This document shows, in pieces, positions 16,326-22,547 of a DNA stretch of 31,021 nt. The notes below the pieces were generated by a model. It did not search any database. It worked only from the letters and a program-made list of their open reading frames with translations, and was not told the DNA's origin. How positions within the stretch are numbered: position 1 is the first letter of the stretch; each line of letters begins with the position of its first letter. Position numbers and translations under genes: made by a program. The DNA is taken from assembly GCA_028875335.1 (NCBI GenBank), contig JAPPEF010000343.1, positions 1 through 31,021 of the forward strand, written 5' to 3'. The DNA comes from Gemmatimonadota bacterium. Lineage in GTDB: Bacteria; Latescibacterota; UBA2968; UBA8231.

Positions 16326-16997
16326 TTATTCACTATCTTCAATAAACTTCTTAAGTCGCTGGTACATAGGTGTTAGCTTTCCTTTGCCACCTGTATAGTC
16401 AAAGTACGCACCCGTAAACATTTCATAGCATCCGGTACGTGCTATTTTGTCCATGAAGCTAGCTATCTGATCTTTTGGAATCTTCAACTCGTTCGTTATA
16501 TCTTTTTCAAATTTATTCCAAAACTGGTTGGTCCACTTGAGATCTTTCTGTGCTTCTGATCTTGCAGTTGAGCTATATTTATCTAAAATTTTTAAAGCCA
16601 AAAGTTCACGATAACTAAGTTCATCCAATACTTTCAAGAAATCCTCATACTCATCTATATTTGAGATATTTTCTTCTGTAAGCGAACTTTTCAAAAGACG
16701 AGCAAACATTTCTATCTTTTCTCGTCTTCTGGTATTTAGCGCATATTTAGTTGTTGCAAAGTATGCGTGTAAAAAGTCTTCAGACTTAAGAAGTTCTTCA
16801 TCGACAATAACATCTCCTTTAGCTAATTCATCAAAGAAAGCCATTGTTCTTTCTCTTTGTATATTTTCCAACGTCTTCATTAGTGCGACGTCTATAGCAC
16901 TACCAATGCCACATGGCAATAGCTGTATTAATCCACGAATAACGTGATTGTCATACTTTTCTAGCGGAATTGTAGAGGGATGGATGTACTTCGCCAT
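16326..16997 (-). CDS. Unknown protein, AT-rich, downstream of an hsdS remnant
   Basis: The 223-aa product starts MAKYIHPSTIPLEKYDNHV and is predicted mainly helical, with LLPCGIGSAIDVALMKTLENI near the front and a Lys-rich C-terminus. I do not recognise the family. ATG 16997 is used because it follows the hsdS remnant's stop by a single nucleotide (TAA-A-ATG), the spacing of genes in one operon. The base composition is clearly more AT-rich than neighbouring host genes, pointing to transfer. Its position behind a type I specificity subunit suggests an accessory gene of a restriction locus, but this is context only. Confidence 0.6.
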   Translation of the reverse strand: MAKYIHPSTIPLEKYDNHVIRGLIQLLPCGIGSAIDVALMKTLENIQRERTMAFFDELAKGDVIVDEELLKSEDFLHAYFATTKYALNTRRREKIEMFARLLKSSLTEENISNIDEYEDFLKVLDELSYRELLALKILDKYSSTARSEAQKDLKWTNQFWNKFEKDITNELKIPKDQIASFMDKIARTGCYEMFTGAYFDYTGGKGKLTPMYQRLKKFIEDSE

Positions 16998-16998
16998 T

Positions 16999-17220
16999 TT
17001 ACTGTGCATAGATGACTTTTTCATTGAGAATAGTTAAAGCCTCCTGTTCCAATTTATAGGCTTCGGTTCTTTTTCGATTTGCTTCCAAAACCCTGTTATT
17101 TATATCCTTCTGAATATTTTCATCGTGTAATAACGGAACGCTTACTCTTTAAATATGCTCCTTTTCTATATGTCCAACTACGGCACCATAGGTAAATTTA
17201 TTAATCAGCTCATTCGACCA
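16999..17220 (-). pseudogene. hsdS: 3' remnant of a type I restriction specificity subunit (hsdS)
   Basis: Translated on the minus strand, this stretch reads through typical HsdS C-terminal motifs. These are NKFTYGAVVGHIEKEHI, then VSVPLLHDENIQKDINNRV and EAYKLEQEALTILNEKVIY, then stop at 16999-17001. An in-frame TAA interrupts it after EKEHI. The 5' two thirds, including both target recognition domains, are missing; the remnant abuts the stop codon of the next gene at 17221. No hsdM or hsdR is present in the window. The region is AT-rich like the gene that follows. Confidence 0.8.
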
Positions 17221-17592
17221 TTAACGCCCCCACAGTTGACGGGCAATTTCCGCCCGCTCCCGTTCCAGTCTTTGGGCAAGCGTCTCTAGCTGTTTATGAT
17301 AGCTGACATCAACTTGGCCACTGAGGAGGTGCTCACCAAGTTGCTTCAGATCCAGACCCGTGAAAGGCTCGCCGGTGTTTGACCGGAGCAAGCTGTCCAA
17401 GGTCAGCGCCTCAAGGGATTGCGATTCGAGGCCCTGATCACTGGCATCAATGAGAAGCCGCCCGAGCTTCTTCTGGTCTGGATCGGGCAGATCGGTCCCC
17501 CCTCTCCCCAGCCGTTCAATTACCTTGTCTATCAGGGTGCCATAAGCCTCGACATCGGCGTAACCCCCCCTCAGCAAACTCAAGTCACTCAT
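17221..17592 (-). CDS. Hypothetical 123-aa protein
   Basis: The product starts MSDLSLLRGGYADVEAYGTL and is hydrophilic and probably helical, with a charged C-terminal helix ending LERERAEIARQLWGR. ATG 17592 is preferred because GGAG lies about 8 nt upstream; the frame is open a further 24 codons upstream, over DNA adjoining a hicB relic. Its stop codon is exactly where the hsdS remnant begins, in the same frame, so the two were joined by a deletion or insertion. I do not recognise the family. Confidence 0.5.
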   Translation of the reverse strand: MSDLSLLRGGYADVEAYGTLIDKVIERLGRGGTDLPDPDQKKLGRLLIDASDQGLESQSLEALTLDSLLRSNTGEPFTGLDLKQLGEHLLSGQVDVSYHKQLETLAQRLERERAEIARQLWGR

Positions 17593-17654
17593 GTTGTCAT
17601 CTCCGCTGAAGATGAGCGTTTGTAAATTCAATGAAGAGGAAATGACATCGAGTC

Positions 17655-17691
17655 GCAAGCTCAACGTGTAGCTCGGGACAAACTTGCATCA
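17655..17691 (+). pseudogene. Relic copy of the hicB 3' region
   Basis: A 37-nt stretch differs from the intact hicB at 18184-18220 at only 4 positions. It encodes KLNV-stop-LG in the frame where HicB has KLNVRLG. It ends where the inverted repeat in front of hicA begins. A second hicB copy therefore once lay directly upstream. Confidence 0.65.
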
Positions 17692-17712
17692 TGGTACTTC
17701 GTTTAGTACCAT
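17691..17712. promoter_or_regulatory. Inverted repeat in front of hicA (candidate HicB operator)
   Basis: ATGGTACT (17691-17698) and AGTACCAT (17705-17712) form a perfect 8-bp inverted repeat with a 6-nt gap, 10 nt before the hicA start. HicB-type antitoxins with a ribbon-helix-helix domain bind such palindromes to autoregulate. Binding here is inferred. Confidence 0.5.
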
Positions 17713-17721
17713 TAAATCGTC

Positions 17722-17976
17722 ATGCGAGCGAAGCATCAGCGCACGCTGGAGAATGTGCTCAAGACGCCGACGCCAGCAAGCATCCGGTGGCCTGACATCG
17801 TTGCCATGCTGAAGGCAGCAGGCGTGGAGGTGTCTCAGCGTTCGGGGTCGCGCATTCTGCTGAAGAAGGGAGCAGAACGGATGGTAGTTCACCGACCCCA
17901 TCCAGAGCCAGAGACTGGGAGAGCGACGGTGCGCGACATCGCCGTGTTCCTCAAAGCCGTAGGAGTCAAGCCATGA
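17722..17976 (+). CDS. hicA: HicA-family toxin (mRNA interferase)
   Basis: HicA toxins are small double-stranded-RNA-binding-fold proteins that cleave mRNA. This 84-aa protein has KWRDI-like IRWPDIVAMLKAAGVEV, SGSRILLKK and VVHRPHPEPE, then an RDIAVFLKAVGV end, matching the HicA branch with HRPHP. At the usual catalytic position (GSH) it reads GSR, a variant I recall in this branch. Whether the toxin is active is unknown. It overlaps hicB by 4 bp. A candidate operator lies just upstream. Confidence 0.85.
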   Translation: MRAKHQRTLENVLKTPTPASIRWPDIVAMLKAAGVEVSQRSGSRILLKKGAERMVVHRPHPEPETGRATVRDIAVFLKAVGVKP

Positions 17977-18305
17977 TGCAGTACAAAGGATACGCCGCCG
18001 AGGTCGAATTCGACGATTCCGTGGGATGTCTTCACGGACGGGTCGTCAACAGCGGTGCTTATTCGATTGCCACCTTTGAAGCAACTGACGTCGAGGGGAT
18101 TCGGCGCGAGTTCCATCGCTCCATCGACGAGTATCTCAAGTCCTGTGAGGAAGACGGCATTGAGCCGCGAAGGCCTTTCTCAGGCAAGCTCAACGTGCGG
18201 CTCGGGCCAGACTTGCATCAGCGCGTTGCGCGCTCGGCGGCAGAGAGCGGTCTGAGCTTGAATAGCTGGATCATGCAAGCACTGGAGAAAAGCGTGTCCG
18301 AGTAA
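17973..18305 (+). CDS. hicB: HicB-family antitoxin
   Basis: The 110-aa antitoxin has the HicB partial RNase-H-like N-terminal domain. It includes GYAAEVEFDDSVGCLHGRV and the FEATDVEGIRREFHRSIDEYL segment. A C-terminal ribbon-helix-helix DNA-binding region follows, from KLNVRLGPDLHQRVA to SLNSWIMQALEKSV. It neutralises HicA and represses its own promoter in characterised pairs. The start overlaps the hicA stop (ATGA). The order toxin then antitoxin is the common one. The pair appears intact. Confidence 0.9.
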   Translation: MMQYKGYAAEVEFDDSVGCLHGRVVNSGAYSIATFEATDVEGIRREFHRSIDEYLKSCEEDGIEPRRPFSGKLNVRLGPDLHQRVARSAAESGLSLNSWIMQALEKSVSE

Positions 18306-18321
18306 CCCTGTCAACAACCAC

Positions 18322-18660
18322 CTACATTAACCGATCGGCCAACGCCTGTAATTGCCCCTCGTCAGGATTCGGCCCGGCCAACGCGATCTCCGCATTCCCC
18401 TCGCCTTTTATTACAACCTCAACCTGCTTCGACCGCACACCCTCAACCACGATCTCCCGCACCGCCGCTCGCGCCTTCGCCCCGACGCCGCTGCCGAGAA
18501 AAACCTTCGCCGAAACCTCGCCCATCGAATCCTTGCGCGCCCCCTTTTCAAAATACTTTCGCTTCTTCCGCTCGTCGCTTCGTTTGAACACCACGCCCGC
18601 CACCCCTTCCAACACCATCAGCAAATCATCCGTATCCCGACCTGACAAATAAAGTATCAT
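18322..18660 (-). CDS. Hypothetical 112-aa protein
   Basis: The product starts MILYLSGRDTDDLLMVLEGVAG and is a small, probably alpha/beta soluble protein with a basic middle (RSDERKKRKYFEKGARK). ATG 18660 is chosen because it overlaps the stop of the acetyltransferase gene by one base (TGATG), a standard coupling arrangement. The frame is open further upstream. I do not recognise it. It is probably the last gene of the relB-acetyltransferase transcript. Confidence 0.5.
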   Translation of the reverse strand: MILYLSGRDTDDLLMVLEGVAGVVFKRSDERKKRKYFEKGARKDSMGEVSAKVFLGSGVGAKARAAVREIVVEGVRSKQVEVVIKGEGNAEIALAGPNPDEGQLQALADRLM

Positions 18661-19694
18661 CAGCGCACCACCGATCCGTCGGCTTGAAAACTCCCCTTGT
18701 TTTCCCACACCTCGACATCCACCCAACCCGTTTGCGCCCGATCAGCAGCGACCCGCTGGTTTAAGGTGGAGCTGCAACGGAAGCCAGCCGCAGTCAGAGC
18801 GGCAGCTTTGGATTGCAACCCAGCGTCGCAATAGGCCAAGCACGTATGGCTCTCCGGTATCTCTAGCGCCTGAAGCAAGGCGGCCCCCTCCTCCCAAAAG
18901 GCCGGATGGCAATACAAGTCCACTAAACAGGTGTCCGGCCACAGCGGATGATTGGACCACATCGCCCAGCCCACTACGGCGCGGGTTTCCTGTTGCACCA
19001 GAGCCAGCGCGCGAGGCGGAAGGTCGCTTGCGTCGCGTTCCAAACAATCCTGCAGCAAGGGCAGCAAAGGCCCTTCGGTGGAGCGGCGACCCCATACACC
19101 CAAGCCAGCGCCGCGCACCACGCCGGGAAAAGCACCTAAAAACAGAGGAATCGAAACGGGCCAGTGCAGCCAGCCGACCGGCTCTATGGTCGTGGAACCC
19201 GGCGCGAAATACGCCCTCTCGAACTCGTCCTGCGAAGTGCTGTAATAGTCCATATAACCGCTTTCCGGCTCGACCCCAGTAAAGCCATTGACCCGATAAA
19301 TGTGATAAGGCGGCGTATCGTAGCCCGTGCCCAAAAACAGGGCTTGGCCACCGCGCTGCCTAAAGTGCTCCATGAGGCAAGCCATTAGCTGCATGGCAGC
19401 ACCTTGGCGGCGGTCTTCGGGGCGGGTGTACACGTGACCGAGCAGCCCCACGCCGCGGTATTCAATGGTCATTATATTGGCAAAAGGATCGCCATCGCGG
19501 TGCAGCAGATAAAAGAAGACATCAAGGCCGGTCTGAGTGCGCAACACCTGTTCGTTGCCCCAGCGCCAAGATGGGCCTTTGTGGCTCAAAAGGATCTCGA
19601 CGCGCTCGGCCCAGTCGAGATCAGGGCCTTGCACGACGCCAGCTTGTACAACTTCACCGGATTTGAGCGTGATGCGGTCTAACTGTTGGTACAT
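18660..19694 (-). CDS. GNAT-family N-acetyltransferase
   Basis: The 344-aa product has an N-terminal GNAT domain with the acetyl-CoA-binding motif RPEDRRQGAAMQLM (residues 91-104), preceded by a beta strand (GLLGHVYT). FLGTGYDTPPYHIYRVNGF follows. The second half may be a second, degenerate GNAT-like domain: VVGWAMWSNHP and HTCLAYCDAGLQSKAAALTAAGF resemble its strands and the motif B helix. The ATG follows the stop of a toxin relic by one nucleotide. A GCGAGG-like ribosome site lies about 11 nt upstream. The substrate is unknown. Confidence 0.75.
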   Translation of the reverse strand: MYQQLDRITLKSGEVVQAGVVQGPDLDWAERVEILLSHKGPSWRWGNEQVLRTQTGLDVFFYLLHRDGDPFANIMTIEYRGVGLLGHVYTRPEDRRQGAAMQLMACLMEHFRQRGGQALFLGTGYDTPPYHIYRVNGFTGVEPESGYMDYYSTSQDEFERAYFAPGSTTIEPVGWLHWPVSIPLFLGAFPGVVRGAGLGVWGRRSTEGPLLPLLQDCLERDASDLPPRALALVQQETRAVVGWAMWSNHPLWPDTCLVDLYCHPAFWEEGAALLQALEIPESHTCLAYCDAGLQSKAAALTAAGFRCSSTLNQRVAADRAQTGWVDVEVWENKGSFQADGSVVR

Positions 19695-19695
19695 G

Positions 19696-19766
19696 TCAGT
19701 CTTTGCCTCGCTTCTTAGCTCTTGTCACGTCGTGCTTGAACTGCGTGAGCGAACCGGGATAAGCAC
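19696..19766 (-). pseudogene. Frameshifted, truncated RelE/YafQ-type toxin
   Basis: One nucleotide after the RelB stop, a GTG begins MLIPVRS, then the frame shifts and continues SLTQFKHDVTRAKKRGKD before a stop at 19696-19698. The QFKHDVTRAKKRGKD segment matches the N-terminus of YafQ/RelE ribosome-dependent nucleases. The catalytic remainder is absent and the acetyltransferase gene starts right after, so the toxin was deleted. Confidence 0.7.
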
Positions 19767-19767
19767 G

Positions 19768-20025
19768 TCAGATTCCGAGGTCTTGAAACACTTCCTCGGC
19801 GTTGCCGAAGCGCTTGCCCTTGCCCTCATCCAGTTCCTCCATCGCCTTGACAGTAGTAGCATTCGGCATTTGAACGGCAAAAGGCAGCCGCTTCTCATCC
19901 GCCACTCGCAGCAACAGCAGACGAATGGCATCCGACACCGACAAGCCCATCGCTTGCAGCACTTCTGCAGCTCGTTCTTTGGTCTCGCTATCAATCCGAG
20001 CGCGTACGACCGTATCAGTACTCAT
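19768..20025 (-). CDS. RelB/DinJ-family antitoxin, orphaned
   Basis: The 85-aa protein begins MSTDTVVRARIDSETKERA and includes LQAMGLSVSDAIRLLLLRVA, the ribbon-helix-helix DNA-binding region of RelB/DinJ antitoxins. The toxin-binding tail is EELDEGKGKRFGNAEEVFQDLGI. AGGAGG 8 nt upstream marks the ATG. Its toxin partner survives only as a 70-bp relic immediately downstream. It may now act only as a repressor or as an anti-addiction module against other RelE/YafQ toxins. The ribosome site abuts the stop of the ABC permease gene. Confidence 0.85.
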   Translation of the reverse strand: MSTDTVVRARIDSETKERAAEVLQAMGLSVSDAIRLLLLRVADEKRLPFAVQMPNATTVKAMEELDEGKGKRFGNAEEVFQDLGI

Positions 20026-20040
20026 CTGTATATCCTCCTA

Positions 20041-21009
20041 CTATGTCTTACTAGTCTCCGCTCCGCCCCCATACAAATCCCGCACCCGGCTCACCACCAC
20101 GGCCAACAGAATAATCGACCCCAAAAACGCCTGCTCGTAATAGACGTTGGCCTCCAGCATCACCAAGCCGTTTTTGATGAGGACGATAATAACCGCTCCC
20201 AGCAGCAGGCCCAGCGCCGAGATGCGCCCTCCCGCTAACCCAGTCCCGCCGACAATAGCCACCGCAAAGCTGGTGATCAGCCAGTCCTTACCCGTCGCCG
20301 GTTGTGCCGAGCCCATCCGCGAGACCCACAACACCGCGGCCAGCGCCCCCACTCCACCCGACAGCACGTGCGACAGCAAAATCATCCGGTCGGTATTGAT
20401 CCCCGCCAGCCGAGCCGCCTCCTGATTCCCCCCAGTCGCCAACAGCCGCCGCCCGAAGACCGTGTGCCGGAATGCGTAGTGCGTCGCCAGCAACACCAGC
20501 CCCATCGTCCAGAACAAATTCGACAGCCCCAAAAACTTCTGCCGCCCCAAAAACGTGAACTCCCGAGGAATATCCGTGTAGGCGTAACCTTCGGAAAACC
20601 CATGCACTAGCCCCGTAAAGACAAAAAGCGTGGCCAGCGTGGCGATAAAGGAATTGATCTGCAACCGCGTGATGATGACTCCGTTGACCCACCCGGCCAC
20701 ACCGCCAATCCCCAGCGCCACCAACGCCGCTAACCACCCTGGCAAACCCAACACCTGAATGCAGTACCCAGTGGTAATGGTCGCCAAGCCGCCGATAGCT
20801 CCCACGGACAGATTCATCCCCCCAGCGACCAGCACCAGCGCCTGAGCCAGCGCCACCAACACGGAGAACGCAACGATCCGGGAGATATTGAAGAGGTTGT
20901 ACGCCGACAGAAAGCTCTCCGAACTGAGTGCACACCCCACAAACAGCAATCCCGCCGACAAGGCGATCCCCGCGTCGTTGTGCCGCATAAGTCTGCGCAG
21001 GCGTTCCAT
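20041..21009 (-). CDS. Sugar ABC transporter permease (RbsC family)
   Basis: The 322-aa integral membrane protein belongs to the RbsC-type permeases (BPD_transp_2). It has about 8-10 hydrophobic helices and the conserved segments LVLVAGGMNLSVGAIGGLAT, NGVIITRLQINSFIATLAT, TGGNQEAARLAGINTDR and AIVGGTGLAGGRISALG. It forms the channel for a ribose/xylose-type sugar importer whose ATPase (28107-29615) and binding protein (29619-30632) are now 7 kb upstream because of an island insertion. The start codon and first 20 codons lie inside a duplicated 117-bp segment. Since the island separates it from the operon promoter, its expression may depend on read-through or an island promoter. Confidence 0.92.
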   Translation of the reverse strand: MERLRRLMRHNDAGIALSAGLLFVGCALSSESFLSAYNLFNISRIVAFSVLVALAQALVLVAGGMNLSVGAIGGLATITTGYCIQVLGLPGWLAALVALGIGGVAGWVNGVIITRLQINSFIATLATLFVFTGLVHGFSEGYAYTDIPREFTFLGRQKFLGLSNLFWTMGLVLLATHYAFRHTVFGRRLLATGGNQEAARLAGINTDRMILLSHVLSGGVGALAAVLWVSRMGSAQPATGKDWLITSFAVAIVGGTGLAGGRISALGLLLGAVIIVLIKNGLVMLEANVYYEQAFLGSIILLAVVVSRVRDLYGGGAETSKT

Positions 21010-21063
21010 AAGTCAATTCAGATGAAGTCCAATGCGGCGGCTTATCGCGTCGTAGCTCAAGCC
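20946..21063. repeat. Left copy of the 117-bp direct repeat flanking the island
   Basis: This copy holds the first 20 or so codons of the intact permease and, upstream of its ATG on the minus strand, a dead copy of the last 17 codons of the ATPase gene (GLSYDAISRRIGLHLN-stop). It matches 28041-28157 with six base substitutions in coding positions, all synonymous, plus a difference in the stop-to-start spacer (CTT here, CC there). Confidence 0.92.
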
Positions 21064-21131
21064 TCTTGTAAAATAAAAGAAAAATCTAGTCTTATTGAGT
21101 CAGGAGAGTTGCTTAACACGTAGCCCCGCAT
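21057..21131 (-). CDS. Small 24-aa reading frame with a strong ribosome site at the island edge
   Basis: AGGAGG (21138-21143) stands 6 nt before ATG 21131, followed by MRGYVLSNSPDSIRLD and a stop at 21057-21059 inside the left repeat. The start MRGYVLS with IRL recalls the N-terminus of quinone-oxidoreductase-type MDR proteins, so it may be the stub of a truncated gene. It may equally be a leader peptide for the permease transcript. Nothing else is visible in 21064-21269. Confidence 0.35.
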   Translation of the reverse strand: MRGYVLSNSPDSIRLDFSFILQEA

Positions 21132-21269
21132 GGTGAACCTCCTGCTGGGTACGCGTAGGGTGAATAGGAATCCAAGACATGGAAAAACAGGGTAAAGCTA
21201 TTTAGCTGAAAGTCAATAATTATCGAAGGAAAGTAGGCCAAACAAGACTGCCTAATCATAAAGTTGTCA

Positions 21270-22547
21270 TCAGGTATCCCGTGATAACAATTCTAGTTCG
21301 CTGCAGAACTTTTCGTAGTCTCTTAGGGCTATAGGCCGGTAATGAGCTAGTTCAGTACGGATCCACCATGAACAATTCACTAGGCTTTGCCATCTTCGCT
21401 CTGCGCTCAACTCCCGGTGCTTCAGTAAATATTTCAGATGCCCCCACTGACAGGCAAAAGGTGTATTGATTACATCCTTAAGGTCTCTATCTTCCTCCGG
21501 TTTTTGCCACTTATGAGGCCAATCCTGTCCATAGGATCTGTTCAGGTGGTCACACAAAGCTAATCGTGTTTCGTCAATTTGGGGCAGGAGAAACCCAGCC
21601 TGACCTCGCCACAAGCGATGATCTAAGGCTTCTTGTCGATTCAGCAGAGCCAAGACCGCGCTGTGGCATTCCAGACCGTATTCCGGAGTCCAATGCACCA
21701 TCCCCCGGGCCCAAGCCTGGTACAAATCAGGTGACAACGGCCAGCTCTCCAGCCAAGCTGTCGTGTCATGGGGGAGGCTATGAACCGGCCCAACCTTCAA
21801 CTCGCCCCGATCCCAGCCTCGTTCCCGAGCAAAAGCACGCAGTATGTGCGCTAATTGGGCTCCAGTACGATACTCCTGAGCCCACAGATAATCGCCCAAG
21901 CTCAAATCAGAACCCGCAATGGCCGGAATCGTATGCTCTTTCCATCGGCTCAAGGGAGCAGTGTCCTGCCCGGAAGCCAACCGACATAACAGCCGCATTT
22001 CCAAGGTCGTGGGGATACCCCGCCAGACCTGGATAGACAGGTACACATTTGTCGATGGTGGGTGGGGAACCTTCGATGCTTGGGTCAGCAGACACAGTGC
22101 CGGGGAGGTCTTGGAGCCATCTTCACCGGTGGATTGTCTACCTTGGCATACCTGAGCCCACCGTACCACAAATCTCATCCACTGGTCTCGGTCTTCTTCA
22201 GCCAACTCATCAAAACCATCGAGAAAAATAATTTCGGGCAAGTCTGTTTGTTTTAAGAGATTATCCACTGTGCGAGGTGTGGTAGAAGCTCCCCAAACCA
22301 ATCCCAGAGCTTGGGCTAAAGCCGCCGCTGGAGTTTGGGCGTCTAGTTGGGGTATGAAGACCTCGTCAATGCGCAAATCCGAGTATCCTAGATCATCCCA
22401 CAAAGCCGACCCCAGCAGATTTGGATCAACTCCTTCGGGTAACAAGCCCAACACGCTGTGGCCGTGCCGCAAATCTCCCAGTATCTCGCTCAGCAAATGT
22501 CGGGCAGTAGGCATCTGCATGAGGGAGGTAGCCAATCCCAGACTCAT
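21270..22547 (-). CDS. Unknown 425-aa protein, degenerate STAND/AAA-like ATPase partner
   Basis: The product has one motif of note, PEIIFLDGFDELAEED (residues 104-119), which looks like the Walker B of NACHT/STAND ATPases (hhhhDGhDE). A strand ALCLLTQASKVP follows, in the position of sensor I. At the expected P-loop position it reads SVLGLLPEGVDPNLL, with no GKS/T, so it may not bind ATP in the usual way. The C-terminal half (WAQEYRTGAQLAHIL to LELLSRDT) is helical and Trp-rich. The ATG overlaps the stop of the 1768-aa gene by 4 bp, so the two proteins are made together and probably form a complex. I do not recognise a named family. Confidence 0.6.
   Translation of the reverse strand: MSLGLATSLMQMPTARHLLSEILGDLRHGHSVLGLLPEGVDPNLLGSALWDDLGYSDLRIDEVFIPQLDAQTPAAALAQALGLVWGASTTPRTVDNLLKQTDLPEIIFLDGFDELAEEDRDQWMRFVVRWAQVCQGRQSTGEDGSKTSPALCLLTQASKVPHPPSTNVYLSIQVWRGIPTTLEMRLLCRLASGQDTAPLSRWKEHTIPAIAGSDLSLGDYLWAQEYRTGAQLAHILRAFARERGWDRGELKVGPVHSLPHDTTAWLESWPLSPDLYQAWARGMVHWTPEYGLECHSAVLALLNRQEALDHRLWRGQAGFLLPQIDETRLALCDHLNRSYGQDWPHKWQKPEEDRDLKDVINTPFACQWGHLKYLLKHRELSAERRWQSLVNCSWWIRTELAHYRPIALRDYEKFCSELELLSRDT

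Noticed and set aside
19537..20238. A 233-codon plus-strand frame
   Set aside because: It runs across the antisense of four minus-strand elements (acetyltransferase, toxin relic, relB, permease).
21064..21269. A non-coding RNA or intron remnant in the gap after the 425-aa gene
   Set aside because: Some short complementary pieces (CAGGAG/CTCCTG) are present, but no convincing conserved core or extended stem.
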